From NCBI RefSeq assembly GCF_014698235.1, contig NZ_JACJSP010000001.1, positions 310,001-374,000 of the forward strand: a stretch of DNA of 64,000 bases, given 5' to 3'. A program made the translations under genes and the position numbers. Shown here in pieces: positions 44,735 to 54,700 of the stretch (position 1 is the stretch's first letter; every line of letters begins with the position of its first letter). A model generated the notes under the pieces. The model had not been told where the DNA came from. It made no database searches and worked only from the letters and a program-made list of their open reading frames with translations. This DNA comes from Limnothrix sp. FACHB-406 (GTDB lineage Bacteria; Cyanobacteriota; Cyanobacteriia; CACIAM-69d).

Positions 44735-45360
44735 TGACTTCACGATCTGCGACATTTGGCTATTTTGGGGGCTGGTTTGACCAACGCTTTGGGTCAGCCC
44801 CCCAAGCCCGCTATCCAACGTTCAAGTCAGCGATCGGGCTGTTTTTGCAACACTTGGGCGATCGGCGGGATGGGGTGATTGTGGAAACCGGCACTCAGCG
44901 ACTACCCGACGACTGGGGAGCTGGCTGCTCAACCACCATCTTTGGTGAAACCCTAGAAACCTTTGATGGCGGTCGTCTTTGGACGGTGGATCTGTCGCCG
45001 GAAAATCTGACCACTTCCCAGCACTGCACCCAGCATGTGGCTCAGCGAATTGAGTATGTTTGCAGTGATTCGGTGACCTTCCTCAAACAGTTCGATCGCC
45101 CGATCGACTTGCTGTATTTGGATAGTTTGGATTGGTGGGACGATCCTCAAATTCAACAACAATCCCAGGCCCATCAACTGGCAGAAATTGAAGCCGCCTG
45201 GGATAAATTACGCCAAGGTTGCATCATTTTGCTCGATGACAATGGGTTACCGGGCGGTGGCAAAGCCCGACTCACGAAGGAATTCTTAAGCCAGCAGGGT
45301 TGGAGCTGCATCCTCGACTATCAACAGAGTCTTTGGATTTCCGAGAAAGTCATGTTTTAA
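44734..45360 (+). CDS. Class I SAM-dependent methyltransferase-like protein
   Basis: About 208 residues from ATG 44734. GVIVETGTQRLPDDWGAGCS fits a SAM-binding motif I (VExGxxxG-like), LWTVDLSPENL fits motif II with the ribose-binding Asp, and PIDLLYLDSLDWWDD then GCIILLDDNG fit later strands, as in cephalosporin hydroxylase/macrocin-type methyltransferases. The substrate is unknown. It is translationally linked to prfC by TAATG, but a link to termination is not established. Its last codons and stop lie in a 13-bp tandem array. Confidence 0.7.
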   Translation: MTSRSATFGYFGGWFDQRFGSAPQARYPTFKSAIGLFLQHLGDRRDGVIVETGTQRLPDDWGAGCSTTIFGETLETFDGGRLWTVDLSPENLTTSQHCTQHVAQRIEYVCSDSVTFLKQFDRPIDLLYLDSLDWWDDPQIQQQSQAHQLAEIEAAWDKLRQGCIILLDDNGLPGGGKARLTKEFLSQQGWSCILDYQQSLWISEKVMF

Positions 45361-45456
45361 GTACATGTTCTCAGCTTGTGTTCTAAATTTATGTTCTAAA
45401 TTTATGTTTTAGATACATGTTTTAGATACATGTCTTAAATTCATGCTTCAAAGTGC
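45353..45456 (+). repeat. 13-bp tandem array containing the methyltransferase stop codon
   Basis: Eight units of 13 bp: 45353, 45366, 45379, 45392, 45405, 45418, 45431 and 45444. TGTTCTAAATTTA is repeated identically at 45379 and 45392, and TGTTTTAGATACA at 45405 and 45418. The first unit (TGTTTTAAGTACA) holds the stop codon TAA at 45358-45360. Confidence 0.92.
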
Positions 45457-45607
45457 TGTTTGCAGGACTTTGATGGGATCACTGAAAAATTGAGACTGGA
45501 ATTCTGTCACCATTTGAGGTAAACCTGCAATTAGAGTGCCTTGATGATGGGTGATAGGGCACTTCCCCGCGTTCCTTTGCTTGTTTCCTTCACCTTGGTT
45601 CTGCCCT

Positions 45608-45904
45608 GTGCCATACTCATCCACCCGATCGCGTGCCTTGTCTAAACGGTCTCAGCCGCCCGAGACCGACTATGCAGACTACCTGGAACTGCCGCCAGAG
45701 GGGCCAGAGCTGGACTTGTTGCGAGCAGCCCGAGCTATCTATGAGGCCTACTGTGTGATTATGGTCGATCGCGCTCGGCGGCCCTATGGAATTGTGGTGA
45801 ATTGGCACACCTTTCGCGGGCGACCGATTTTTCAAGATCGAGTGATTCTTTTGCCGGACGAACGCTTCATTTCGATTCGACAAATTGAATTGCAAATGTA
45901 TTAG
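45608..45904 (+). CDS. Unknown small cyanobacterial protein
   Basis: About 98 residues from GTG 45608; the frame is open from GTG 45551. The body reads DYADYLELPPEGPELDLLRA, then ARAIYEAYCVIMVDRARRPY and GIVVNWHTFRGRPIFQDRVI, and ends QIELQMY. It looks like a small alpha/beta protein with no membrane helix. I cannot assign a family. The stop codon is the start of a 14-bp tandem array. Confidence 0.55.
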   Translation: MPYSSTRSRALSKRSQPPETDYADYLELPPEGPELDLLRAARAIYEAYCVIMVDRARRPYGIVVNWHTFRGRPIFQDRVILLPDERFISIRQIELQMY

Positions 45905-45943
45905 ATCAATCAAGTTGGATCAGTCAAGTTAGATCAATCAAAG
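45902..45943 (+). repeat. 14-bp tandem array beginning at a stop codon
   Basis: TAGATCAATCAAGT (45902-45915), TGGATCAGTCAAGT (45916-45929), TAGATCAATCAAAG (45930-45943). The first three bases are the stop codon of the upstream gene. The spacer continues to 46204 without a supported gene. Confidence 0.9.
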
Positions 45944-46204
45944 ATTGGAGCCGTCAGCGATCAGACGATCGACGCGGCCAGCCAACGCAATGGCAGAAAA
46001 TGCAATCAGGATCAACACAGTTAGACCCAAAAATATAGCCAGATTAATCCTTGAATCAAAATCAGGTCTGAGTTAGAAAATTTGATCAAGGACAAAGCAG
46101 GACAAGATCAGCAATTTCTGAAATTTCCTAGATCTGTCTTTTGAGCTTGACCTTTACAATAGAAGAACCGCGCCGTTTTTCATCGCAATAACGTTAGGTT
46201 GCCT

Positions 46205-48865
46205 GTGTCTCCGTTGCCATCATCACTGATTGCCAATCAAGCTGAGTCGATCCAGATTGAAACCCTGGAATTGTTGGAATGGCCGCGCCTTTGCCAGCAT
46301 CTGGCAACCTTTACGGCAACCAAGCTGGGGGCGATCGTGGCCCGACAGTTACCGATTCCGGGCGATCGCCGTACCAGCGAAGCCCTGTTAGCCCAAACCC
46401 GCGAGGCCTGGGAGCTGGAACGCAGCGCTACGGGGGGCCTGAATTTTGGCGGGATTGCGGATATTGGCTCAGCGCTCGATCGGGCAACGCGGGGCGGTGT
46501 GCTGGCCGGTGAGGAACTGTTGGAAGTGGCCACCACCCTCTCCGGGGCCCGCAACCTGCGCCGGGCGATCGATCAGCGGGAAGATTTGCCGGCCCTGGCG
46601 GCCCTGGTTGAGGAGCTGCGGACTTATCCCGAGCTGGAGCAGGAAATTCACTACTGCATCGATGATCGCGGTGATGTGACCGATCGCGCTAGCCCCAAGT
46701 TGGCGGAAGTCCGCGAAAAGCTGCGGGCTGGCCGCGATTGGATTTACCAAAAGCTGCACAACATCATGCAGCAGCAGTCCAACGCGATTCAGGAACCAAA
46801 TATTAGCCAACGGGGCGATCGGTTCGTGATTCCCGTGAAGGCCAGCCATAAGGACGTGATTCGCGGCATTGTCCACGACACGTCTTCCACGGGCGCGACC
46901 CTGTACGTGGAACCCCACACGATTACGGAGCAAAACAACCGCCTGCGCCAATGGCAACGGCAAGAGGCGATCGAGTCGGAAATCGTCCGGCGGCGGCTGA
47001 GCGAGCAAATTGCCGAGGTGGCTTCGGATCTGGAGCGACTGTTGGCGGTGGCTACGGAGCTGGATTTAGCCGCCGCGCGGGCCCGCTATTCCTTTTGGAT
47101 TGAGGGCAATGCACCACGTTTTATTGAGACCGGTGAAACCCTGACCCTGCGGCAGTTGCGCCACCCGCTGTTGATTTGGCAACAGAAGCACGAGCAAGGG
47201 CGGGACGTAATCCCGATCGATGTGCGGGTGGATCCGACGATTCGGGTGGTGGCGATTACGGGGCCGAACACGGGGGGCAAAACCGTCACCCTGAAAACCC
47301 TGGGCTTGGCGGCCCTGATGGCGAAGGCGGGGCTGTTTGTGCCCGCGCGGGAGCCGGTGGAGTTGCCGTGGTTTAGCCAGGTGTTGGCGGATATCGGTGA
47401 TGAACAGTCGATCGAGCAGAACCTGTCCACCTTTTCGGGCCACATCCGCCGGATCGTCCGCATCCTGGATGTCCTGGAGCCTGATCGCCCCACCACCACC
47501 GACGGGTTGAATGTGATCGCCCCGGAAAGGGCGCACGGCGGTGCGCCCCTACCCGAGGGTGATTTTGACGATGCCAACAATCCAGAATTCAACGAAACCG
47601 AAACCGTAGGGGCGCAAGGCCTTGCGCCCTCCGCCGATCGCCCCGCCACCAACGATGATCCGAACGGGTTGGGTGCGATCGCTACGGAAAGGGCGCACGG
47701 CGGTGCGCCCCTACGGGAACGTGGTCTGGAATCGTTGGTGTTGTTGGATGAGGTCGGCGCGGGAACCGACCCGGCCGAGGGCAGCGCCCTGGCTGCGGCC
47801 CTGTTGGAAGCTCTAGCCGATCGCGCCCGCTTGACCGTGGCGACGACGCACTTTGGGGAACTGAAAACCCTGAAATATCGTGACAGCCGGTTCGAGAACG
47901 CCTCGGTGGAATTTGATGACCAAACCCTCAGCCCCACCTATCGGTTGCTGTGGGGGATTCCGGGGCGATCGAACGCCTTGAGCATTGCCCGCCGGTTGGG
48001 GTTGGATGAAGCCGTGGTGACGGCCGCGGGCGATCGGGTTGGCGGCCAATCGGAAGACATCAACCGGACGATCGCCGGACTAGAAGCCGAACGCCGCCGC
48101 CAGGAAGCCAAGGCCAACGAGGTGGCGCACCTGTTGCAGCGGGCGGAGTTTTTGCATGAACAAATCGATCGCAAGGCCCAAACCCTGAAGGAGCGTGAAG
48201 AACAGCTCAAGCAAACCCAAGAAGCCGCCGTCCAAAAGGAAATCGAGCGGGCCCGTAGCGAAATTGCCCAGGTGATCCGGCAGTTGCAGCGGGGCACACC
48301 CACGGGCCAGCAAGCCCAGCAAGCCACGGCCCAGGTGGGCGAAATTGCCCAACGATTTCTACCGTCTCAGCAGCCGAAACCGAAACCCAAGGGCTACAAA
48401 CCCCAGGTGGGCGAACGGGTGCGCGTGCCCAAGCTCGGCGGCGCGGCGGAGGTGCTGGCGATCGATGAGGCCGACGAGGAAATCACGATTCGGATGGGGC
48501 TGATTAAAGCGACCCTCAGTTTTGCCGATGTGGAATCCCTCGATGGCAAAAAAATCGAGGTGCAAAAACCGGAGCCAAAACCCGCGCCGCCGAAAACCAA
48601 GGAGCGATCGATCCTCCGCACCAGCAGCAACACCCTAGATATTCGCGGGGCCCGGGTGGCCGACGCGGAAATCGAGGTGGAACAGGCGATCGATCGGGCG
48701 ATTTCCGCTGACTTTGGTTGCCTGTGGATCTTGCATGGCAAGGGAACCGGTAAACTGCGAGACGGCGTGCGCGCTCACCTCAAAACCCATCGACTGGTGG
48801 AACGGTTTGAGGATGCCCCCCGCGAGGACGGCGGCACGGGCGTGACGATCGCCTATTTGCGTTAG
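46205..48865 (+). CDS. mutS2: MutS2 (Smr-domain ATPase) with palindrome-derived insert
   Basis: An 886-residue MutS2, about 80-90 longer than usual. The coiled core (about 1-330) is followed by the ATPase with Walker A GPNTGGKT (near residue 353), DIGDEQSIEQNLSTFSGHI, Walker B LVLLDEVGAGTDP (near 513), and THFGELK. The C-terminal Smr domain has LDIRGARVADAE and LHGKGTGKLRDGV. MutS2 resolves branched DNA and rescues collided ribosomes in other bacteria. Between ILDVLEPD and LVLLDEV, an extra stretch of about 75 residues contains ERAHGGAPL twice and VGAQGLAPS once, coded by three GC palindromes. TTG 46199 is another possible start. First of four rightward genes. Confidence 0.93.
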   Translation: MSPLPSSLIANQAESIQIETLELLEWPRLCQHLATFTATKLGAIVARQLPIPGDRRTSEALLAQTREAWELERSATGGLNFGGIADIGSALDRATRGGVLAGEELLEVATTLSGARNLRRAIDQREDLPALAALVEELRTYPELEQEIHYCIDDRGDVTDRASPKLAEVREKLRAGRDWIYQKLHNIMQQQSNAIQEPNISQRGDRFVIPVKASHKDVIRGIVHDTSSTGATLYVEPHTITEQNNRLRQWQRQEAIESEIVRRRLSEQIAEVASDLERLLAVATELDLAAARARYSFWIEGNAPRFIETGETLTLRQLRHPLLIWQQKHEQGRDVIPIDVRVDPTIRVVAITGPNTGGKTVTLKTLGLAALMAKAGLFVPAREPVELPWFSQVLADIGDEQSIEQNLSTFSGHIRRIVRILDVLEPDRPTTTDGLNVIAPERAHGGAPLPEGDFDDANNPEFNETETVGAQGLAPSADRPATNDDPNGLGAIATERAHGGAPLRERGLESLVLLDEVGAGTDPAEGSALAAALLEALADRARLTVATTHFGELKTLKYRDSRFENASVEFDDQTLSPTYRLLWGIPGRSNALSIARRLGLDEAVVTAAGDRVGGQSEDINRTIAGLEAERRRQEAKANEVAHLLQRAEFLHEQIDRKAQTLKEREEQLKQTQEAAVQKEIERARSEIAQVIRQLQRGTPTGQQAQQATAQVGEIAQRFLPSQQPKPKPKGYKPQVGERVRVPKLGGAAEVLAIDEADEEITIRMGLIKATLSFADVESLDGKKIEVQKPEPKPAPPKTKERSILRTSSNTLDIRGARVADAEIEVEQAIDRAISADFGCLWILHGKGTGKLRDGVRAHLKTHRLVERFEDAPREDGGTGVTIAYLR
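47529..47548 (+). repeat. GC palindrome copy 1 in mutS2
   Basis: GGGCGCAC-GGCG-GTGCGCCC: 8-bp stem, 4-nt loop, flanked by GAAA on the left and CTAC on the right. Encodes ERAHGGAPL with flanking bases. Confidence 0.92.
47610..47629 (+). repeat. GC palindrome copy 2 in mutS2, perfect
   Basis: GGGCGCAAGGCCTTGCGCCC is a perfect 20-bp palindrome with GTAG on the left. It encodes VGAQGLAPS with flanking bases, a variant of the same family read in the other orientation. Confidence 0.92.
47691..47710 (+). repeat. GC palindrome copy 3 in mutS2
   Basis: Identical to copy 1 over the 20-bp core, and again preceded by GAAA and followed by CTAC. Encodes ERAHGGAPL. Confidence 0.92.
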
Positions 48866-48885
48866 GTTCTGGCCAGGAGTGGTGT

Positions 48886-50811
48886 GTGTTGAATGCCGTT
48901 CGATCGAAGGGCTGGCCGTGGCTGGCGGTTTGGGTGCTGCCCGCGCTGCTGCTGGCGGCCTTGATGATGCGTTATGGCGTAAACCTACCCACCTACGACC
49001 AGTGGGACACGCCGGGGGTGTTGTTCGTGAAGTTGGCGGAGCAACAACCCCTGACCTTCGCGGATTTTATTTCCCAGCACAATGAAAGCCGCAAAGTCTT
49101 TCCCCGGCTAATTTTTTTGGGATTGGCTTATCTGACCGGCTGGGATATTCGGGCAGAGTTGGCGGTGATTTTTGCCCTGGTTTGTGGGGCGGCGGGGGCG
49201 ATTTTTGCCCTGGGGCGATCGACCGTTTTAGATCGCAGATTTCAGGCGATCGCCTTTGCCTTAGCCAGTTGCTTACTCTTCAGTCCGTCCCAATGGGAAA
49301 ACTGGGTTTATAGCATTCAAATTGTTGTTTTCCTGCCGATTTTTTGCATCACCACGAGCTTATGGTTGGCGCAATCTTCGCTGAAGTTTTGGCAGAAAAT
49401 TGCGATCAATATTGTGTTAGCTACAATCAGCACCTATTCCAGCGCTAGCGGGATGTTTTGCTGGTTTCTGTCGTTCCCGGCGTTGTTTTTAAAGGATTGG
49501 ATCGTTGGGTTGGGTCGGCAAGATGCTGGTGGGCGCACGGCGGTGCGGGATGTTGGTGAAATTGGATCGTTAGGTGACGAAGATGGTGGTGGGCGCACGG
49601 CGGTGCGCCCCTACAAGGTTGTGGGGGATTTGGGGCGATCGATTCAATTGTTGGGGGCGACGGCTCGCCAATCCTGGATCGGCCTTGGAGTTTGGCTGGC
49701 GGCAATGGCGGCGAATTTGCTGCTCTATTTTTGGGATTACTACAAACCCCCCAGCCACCCGAGTTTTGCAGGGCCGCTGCAACAACCGATCGAGGGGTTG
49801 AAATATTGGTTTGCCTTGATGGGGGCAATCCTGGGGTTTGATGATTTAGGGCTGAGTCAACTGCTGGGTGCTTTGGGATTGCTGGGCTTTTTGGGGTTAG
49901 TAATCCTGGCTTGGCGGGGCGATCGGGTGCGATCGTTTGAGTGGGTGATCTTTGGGTGCTACGCGATTGGAACGGATGCGATCGTCACCCTCGGGCGATT
50001 TGGATTTGGGCCCGATTCTGCCCTGACTTCCCGTTACCAAACCTTTTCGCTTTATCTGTGGATTGCGATTATTCATCTGTCTGCGATTTTGCTGCCCCAA
50101 TTCACTCAGCGCCGCCTACCCAAACCTTGGCGAAAAGGGCTGGTGATTTTTGCATTAACCCTATTTTTAGTGTTGCATTACGCCAGCTTTGCGATCGGGT
50201 CGCGCAACTTGGCAAACTTCAGTCGCGATCGCCATCAGGGCAAAGCTTGCTTAACGTTCATCAACAGTTTCCAAGATGAACGCTGCTTCACGGAGTGGAT
50301 TTATCCTGAACTGAATGACCATGTTTTAAAGACGATCGGGGATGTGGATCGCCTCGGATTTATCAAGCCGCCCTTAGCTTTGCCGATGCCGATTAAGAGT
50401 GATTTGAAAATTATGGCGAAGGGCCAGCCGATCGCCGGAAACTTCCAAACCCTCACGATCCAAAAAAATGACGAGACCTGGGAATATATGGCCGGCGGCG
50501 AGCTGACCTTGGGTGGTGGTTGCCAACCCACGCGATCAGTTTTATTGGCTTACGAAAAAGACGGCGCAACAATTCCCTTCACAGCAGCCAAAGTGGGCAA
50601 AAACTATCGTGGCATGGGGCAAATCATTGGTGATTTTGTTTGTCCTAATAATCGCTGGAGCAAGAGTTTTGAGCTAGACAAATTGGTGTCTGATCCCCAA
50701 AAACGGCTGGAGATTGTGCGATCACCTAAAATCACCGCCTGGGCCTTCGACACCGATCGCGGCACGGTCTACCCCCTCGCCGGTTCCTATTCTTTTCCGC
50801 AAAAATCATGA
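48886..50811 (+). CDS. Unknown polytopic membrane protein
   Basis: A 641-residue protein from GTG 48886 (AGGAGT just before). It has about nine membrane helices in residues 10-450, among them [20 protein letters not shown] and [20 protein letters not shown], an early periplasmic loop with [11 protein letters not shown], and a soluble C-terminal domain of about 190 residues. The plan resembles membrane glycosyltransferases of unknown class, but no motif confirms it. GGRTAVR occurs twice in a loop near residues 215-245, coded by palindrome copies. It is second of four likely co-transcribed genes, 20 bp after mutS2 and overlapping the Nudix gene by 4 bp. Confidence 0.65.
   Translation: MLNAVRSKGWPWLAVWVLPALLLAALMMRYGVNLPTYDQWDTPGVLFVKLAEQQPLTFADFISQHNESRKVFPRLIFLGLAYLTGWDIRAELAVIFALVCGAAGAIFALGRSTVLDRRFQAIAFALASCLLFSPSQWENWVYSIQIVVFLPIFCITTSLWLAQSSLKFWQKIAINIVLATISTYSSASGMFCWFLSFPALFLKDWIVGLGRQDAGGRTAVRDVGEIGSLGDEDGGGRTAVRPYKVVGDLGRSIQLLGATARQSWIGLGVWLAAMAANLLLYFWDYYKPPSHPSFAGPLQQPIEGLKYWFALMGAILGFDDLGLSQLLGALGLLGFLGLVILAWRGDRVRSFEWVIFGCYAIGTDAIVTLGRFGFGPDSALTSRYQTFSLYLWIAIIHLSAILLPQFTQRRLPKPWRKGLVIFALTLFLVLHYASFAIGSRNLANFSRDRHQGKACLTFINSFQDERCFTEWIYPELNDHVLKTIGDVDRLGFIKPPLALPMPIKSDLKIMAKGQPIAGNFQTLTIQKNDETWEYMAGGELTLGGGCQPTRSVLLAYEKDGATIPFTAAKVGKNYRGMGQIIGDFVCPNNRWSKSFELDKLVSDPQKRLEIVRSPKITAWAFDTDRGTVYPLAGSYSFPQKS
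49531..49610 (+). repeat. Two palindrome copies inside a 60-bp tandem duplication
   Basis: GGGCGCACGGCGGTGCG starts at 49531 and again at 49591, exactly 60 bp apart. The second copy (49591-49610) is a full palindrome followed by CTAC, like the mutS2 copies; the first has lost the end of its right arm (GTGCGGGA). Upstream bases (AGATG-TGGT) are also repeated, so the unit was duplicated as a 60-bp block. Confidence 0.9.
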
Positions 50812-51245
50812 GTGAGCCAACCTACCGTAATCCAGCCCCCACGGTGGATTTGATTATTGAATTGGTCGATCGCCCTCACCGCCCGATCGTGTTGATTGAG
50901 CGGAAATACGATCCGCTGGGTTGGGCGATTCCCGGCGGCTTTGTGGATTATGGCGAATCGGTGGAAGACGCGGCCCGGCGCGAAGCCCTCGAAGAAACTT
51001 GCTTGGCTGTGACCTTAATCGAGCAATTTTATGTGTATTCCGACCCGCAGCGGGATGCGCGCAAACACACCATGAGCGTGGTGTTTATTGCCACAGCAAC
51101 GGGCGATCCCCAAGCGGCCGATGATGCCCAAAATTTAGCGATTTTTAATCCTTGGGAGCTACCCCAAAATCTTTGCTTTGATCACGATCGCATCCTCGAA
51201 GATTACCTCCGTTACCGCTATTATGGACAGCGACCTCGCCCCTGA
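50808..51245 (+). CDS. Nudix hydrolase
   Basis: A 145-residue hydrolase of nucleoside diphosphates linked to another group. The Nudix box is GGFVDYGES followed by [10 protein letters not shown], with the catalytic Glu pair; the usual Gly after EE is replaced by Thr-Cys. The [17 protein letters not shown] segment suits the ADP-ribose/NDP-sugar pyrophosphatase type, but the substrate cannot be told. ATG overlaps the upstream stop as ATGA. Confidence 0.9.
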   Translation: MSEPTYRNPAPTVDLIIELVDRPHRPIVLIERKYDPLGWAIPGGFVDYGESVEDAARREALEETCLAVTLIEQFYVYSDPQRDARKHTMSVVFIATATGDPQAADDAQNLAIFNPWELPQNLCFDHDRILEDYLRYRYYGQRPRP

Positions 51246-51280
51246 TTTTGATTACTAATTCTCTGGTTGCCCATTAGATC

Positions 51281-51670
51281 ATGCCTAAACAAGTTATTCA
51301 AACCGACAAAGCGCCTAACCCCGTTGGTCCCTATAACCAAGCGATCGTCGCGAATGGAATGCTGTTTGCCTCGGGACAAATTTCCATTGATCCGGCCACG
51401 AATCAGCTCGTCCATGAAGGCGATGTGGTGGCCCAAACGGAACGGGTGATGCAAAATCTGGAAGCAGTTTTGGAAGCCGGAGGAACCAGTTTTGCCAATG
51501 TGGTGAAAACCACAATTTTCTTGGCGAATATGGATGATTTCACCATGGTAAATATGGTTTATGCCAGATACTTTTCTGAGGTAACAGCTCCGGCGCGGGC
51601 AACCGTGGAAGTGGCTCGTTTGCCCAAGAATGTATTGGTGGAAATTGACTGCACCGCCATTGTTGATTAA
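51281..51670 (+). CDS. ridA: RidA family enamine/imine deaminase
   Basis: A 129-residue trimeric enzyme that removes reactive enamine intermediates made by PLP enzymes such as threonine dehydratase. Typical elements: APNPVGPYNQAIVANGMLF, SGQISIDP, TERVMQNLEAVLEAGG, VVKTTIFLANMDDF, and PARATVEVARLPKNVLVEID with the substrate-binding Arg. It is the last gene of the mutS2 group, 35 bp after the Nudix gene, and is followed by a hairpin. Confidence 0.93.
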   Translation: MPKQVIQTDKAPNPVGPYNQAIVANGMLFASGQISIDPATNQLVHEGDVVAQTERVMQNLEAVLEAGGTSFANVVKTTIFLANMDDFTMVNMVYARYFSEVTAPARATVEVARLPKNVLVEIDCTAIVD

Positions 51671-51683
51671 CCGAACTCACCAG

Positions 51684-51707
51684 ATCACAGCCCGATCGAG
51701 CTGTGAT
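51684..51707. terminator. Hairpin between ridA and the convergent fusion gene
   Basis: ATCACAGC (51684-51691) and GCTGTGAT (51700-51707) form a perfect 8-bp stem with an 8-nt loop, 13 bp after the ridA stop. It can serve both converging transcripts. Confidence 0.65.
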
Positions 51708-51786
51708 GAATGGGCTGTTCATGCGGATTAACAGAGCGGTATTTTCCAGCCGACAAACCGGACGATCGAGCCGGCCCCAAGGTCAA

Positions 51787-54700
51787 TCAATCTAAGATCT
51801 CGATCGTGCCGGTTGTGCCATCCAGCCGCAACAGTTGCCCCGTGCGGAGTCGTTGGGTGGCGTTGGGAATGTCCATCACCGCTGGGATTCGATATTCCCG
51901 CGCCACGATCGCTCCGTGGGACAAGCGCCCCCCCGCCTCGCAAATGAGGCCGCCAGCCCGCACCAGAAGGGGCCCCCAAGCTGCATCCGCATGGGGAATC
52001 ACCAAAATGGATCGTTGATCGATCGCCGGAGCCAGGGTCAGTTCACTCAGCGATCGAATCACAATCACACGCCCCTCCACCCGGCCGGGACTACCGCCCA
52101 ACCCACGGAGGGTCGATCGCGCCGCCGCCGCACTCCACTCCAGCGCACAAAGGGGCGGCTCTTGGCCATAGACCAACGGAGCGGCCGGCGTTTCGCACCA
52201 ATCGGCAAAGGCCTGGCGGCGTTGGGCAATCCGAGCGGTCAGAATCCGTTGCAGGTTTTGGTTTTGGGGGTGAGCCACCCATTGCCGAATTTCAGCTAAT
52301 TCCAGATAAAAAATGTCGCCTTCCTGCTGCAACAGGCCGATCGCCTGCCACTGCTGCTCTAGGGCCACAAAAGTCCATCGCAGTTGCGCCAAAAGCTTGT
52401 TGTAGAGTTCTGCCACCTGCCCTTTCAAATCAAGACGGCGCTGGGCGATCGAGGTTTGACGGCGAGGGTTGCTAGGCTGGGTGATTGGGGTTTTGGCCAA
52501 CTGCAACAGCATGGTCTGTGGAATTTCCACCGCCTCGCGCCAGGTGGGCACGGCCACATCGGTTCCCACTTCGCTCAAATAGCCATAGGTGTCCAGAAAC
52601 ACTTGAAAGCTAGCGAGAATTTCCCGCCCTTCCGGTGACTCTGCCAAGGCGGCCCAAACGGCCGGGGCCTGATCCAAGGCGCGAATTCGCTCCAAGGACA
52701 AAACCGCTTGCATCCGTTGAGCCAAATTCTGGAGCCAGCGGGTGGCGGCCACTTCCGGGTGGCGGCTGGGATCGAGTTGCTCCGGTTTGCGACGGCCGAT
52801 CGCCTGGCGCAGGGCCGCACTCAGGGGGGCCAAAATGCTGTACTCCGTGGCGCGATCGAGCAGCCCCATAATCTGTTCTGCCCGCACCAGGAGGCGTTCT
52901 GGCTCTGAAAACTGTTCTGCTGGCAGGGTTTCCAGGCTTTGGAGTCCGGGTTCAAACCACTGTTCCCAGTCGCGCTGAAACGATCGATCCAAATTCCACT
53001 CCCGACCCAACAGCCGCCAAAGCCCCGGCAAGTTGCGCAGGGTGGCCGTGAGGGGTGGCCGGCTCATTTTGCCCCCGTGGGTGAGGGCTTCCAAGCTCTC
53101 GGGCGGCAAGCCCATCCGCCGAAACAGATCCGCCAACAGGGTGACGTTGAAATAGGCGCGGCCGTGGAATAGGGTGGCCGTTTCCAAAAAATCCAATCCC
53201 GCTGCCCGATCGCCCAAAACCAGCGTGAACAGTCGCCCCCAAGCCCCACAGGTCATGGGCCGGTTAATGGACCAAGTGAGGGGCCGAATTACGCCGGGAA
53301 TGGCTTCCGCGGCCATCCGCCGCGTCCAAATGGGTAGCAGGGTGGTGATGGGGCGAGCCTGCAAAATCCACAGGTGCTGGCCGTCAAATGTCCATTCCAC
53401 ATCCTGGGGAACGCCATCAAAGTGAGATTCCAAATCCCGCGTCAACAGGGCCACTTCCCGCACCAACCAGCCGGGCACATCGCCGGTTCCGGTTTCGGCG
53501 GCCAGGGGGCGCGTGCTGGTGGCGAGGGCGCGCAATTCTGACTCGATCGACTGGGGTGGATTGGCCGGGCCCGGAAAGGCAACCGATCGGGACTCGCGCC
53601 AGGCCGTCACATCCAATTCACTCAAATCAATCCGGTACGATTCGGGGGTGATGCGCCCGGAAACCACCTGGGCAGCGGAACCGGGCAGGGCTTCCACCAA
53701 AACCGCTTCGCCCTGTTGCGTCACGGGATCGCGGCTGAAGGCTACTCCCGAAAAGGCTCCGGCAATTTGTGGTTGCACCAGCACGGCCATGCTGGCATCG
53801 GGCAGGTTGCGATCGCGCCGATACTCGATCGCCTCCGGTGCGTCATAGGACACAAAAACCACCGCCGCCGCTTCCACCAACTCCAAGGGGGTACGCACAT
53901 CACTGACGGTGCAATACAAGCCAGCGGCGGCCGAGCGATCGCCGTCCTCCCCGATCGCGGACGATCGCACAATCAGAGGCGGATCAAAAATGGCTTGGGC
54001 CACCCCTTCAGTTAACTCGCCCTGGCCCGCCAAGCGGTTGGCCAACAGCACGGGATCATCTCCCGGCAGCAAAATCCAACCGGGCAAAACCGGATAGCCC
54101 CAAGCCTTCAAGCGGGACAGGGTAGCGGCCTTCGTGCCGGCCCGTTGTGGATCCAGTGGTTGATCGAGAGAGAGCATTGAATCTGCCTTGCCTTGAAAAA
54201 AGCCCATGGCCCCTTGAGAACCGGCGGCCGCTCCCGATCGCCCCAAGGCCAGATCCTCGGGCATGGTTTGGCAAATCCAGGCCAGCAAAGCCGCCACCAA
54301 CACAGCCCCCACCACCCGATCGACCCCATTGGGATTCAGCAACCCCAACATCAACGGATAGAGCGCCAGGGCCAGCAACCGACTGGTTTGGCGATCGCGC
54401 GTGAAGGCAAACCCAGACACCGACAGCAACCCCGTTAGCAACGCCGCACTGGGTTCATGGGCGATCGCCCCCCAAGTGGCATTGGTCATGCCCGCGCCTC
54501 GGCCCACCCAGTAGCGCCCCAACACAACACCCCCGATCGTCAGCCATTCCCAGCCCGACTCGATCGGGAAAAACTGCCGAGCCAACCACACCGCGCCCAA
54601 TCCCTTCAGGGCCTCCCCCGACACAGCCAACAGGCCCCACCAGGGCCCCGCATGGTAAAAAGCCGCCGAGACGCTGACATTTCCCGTGCCCAACCGTCGC

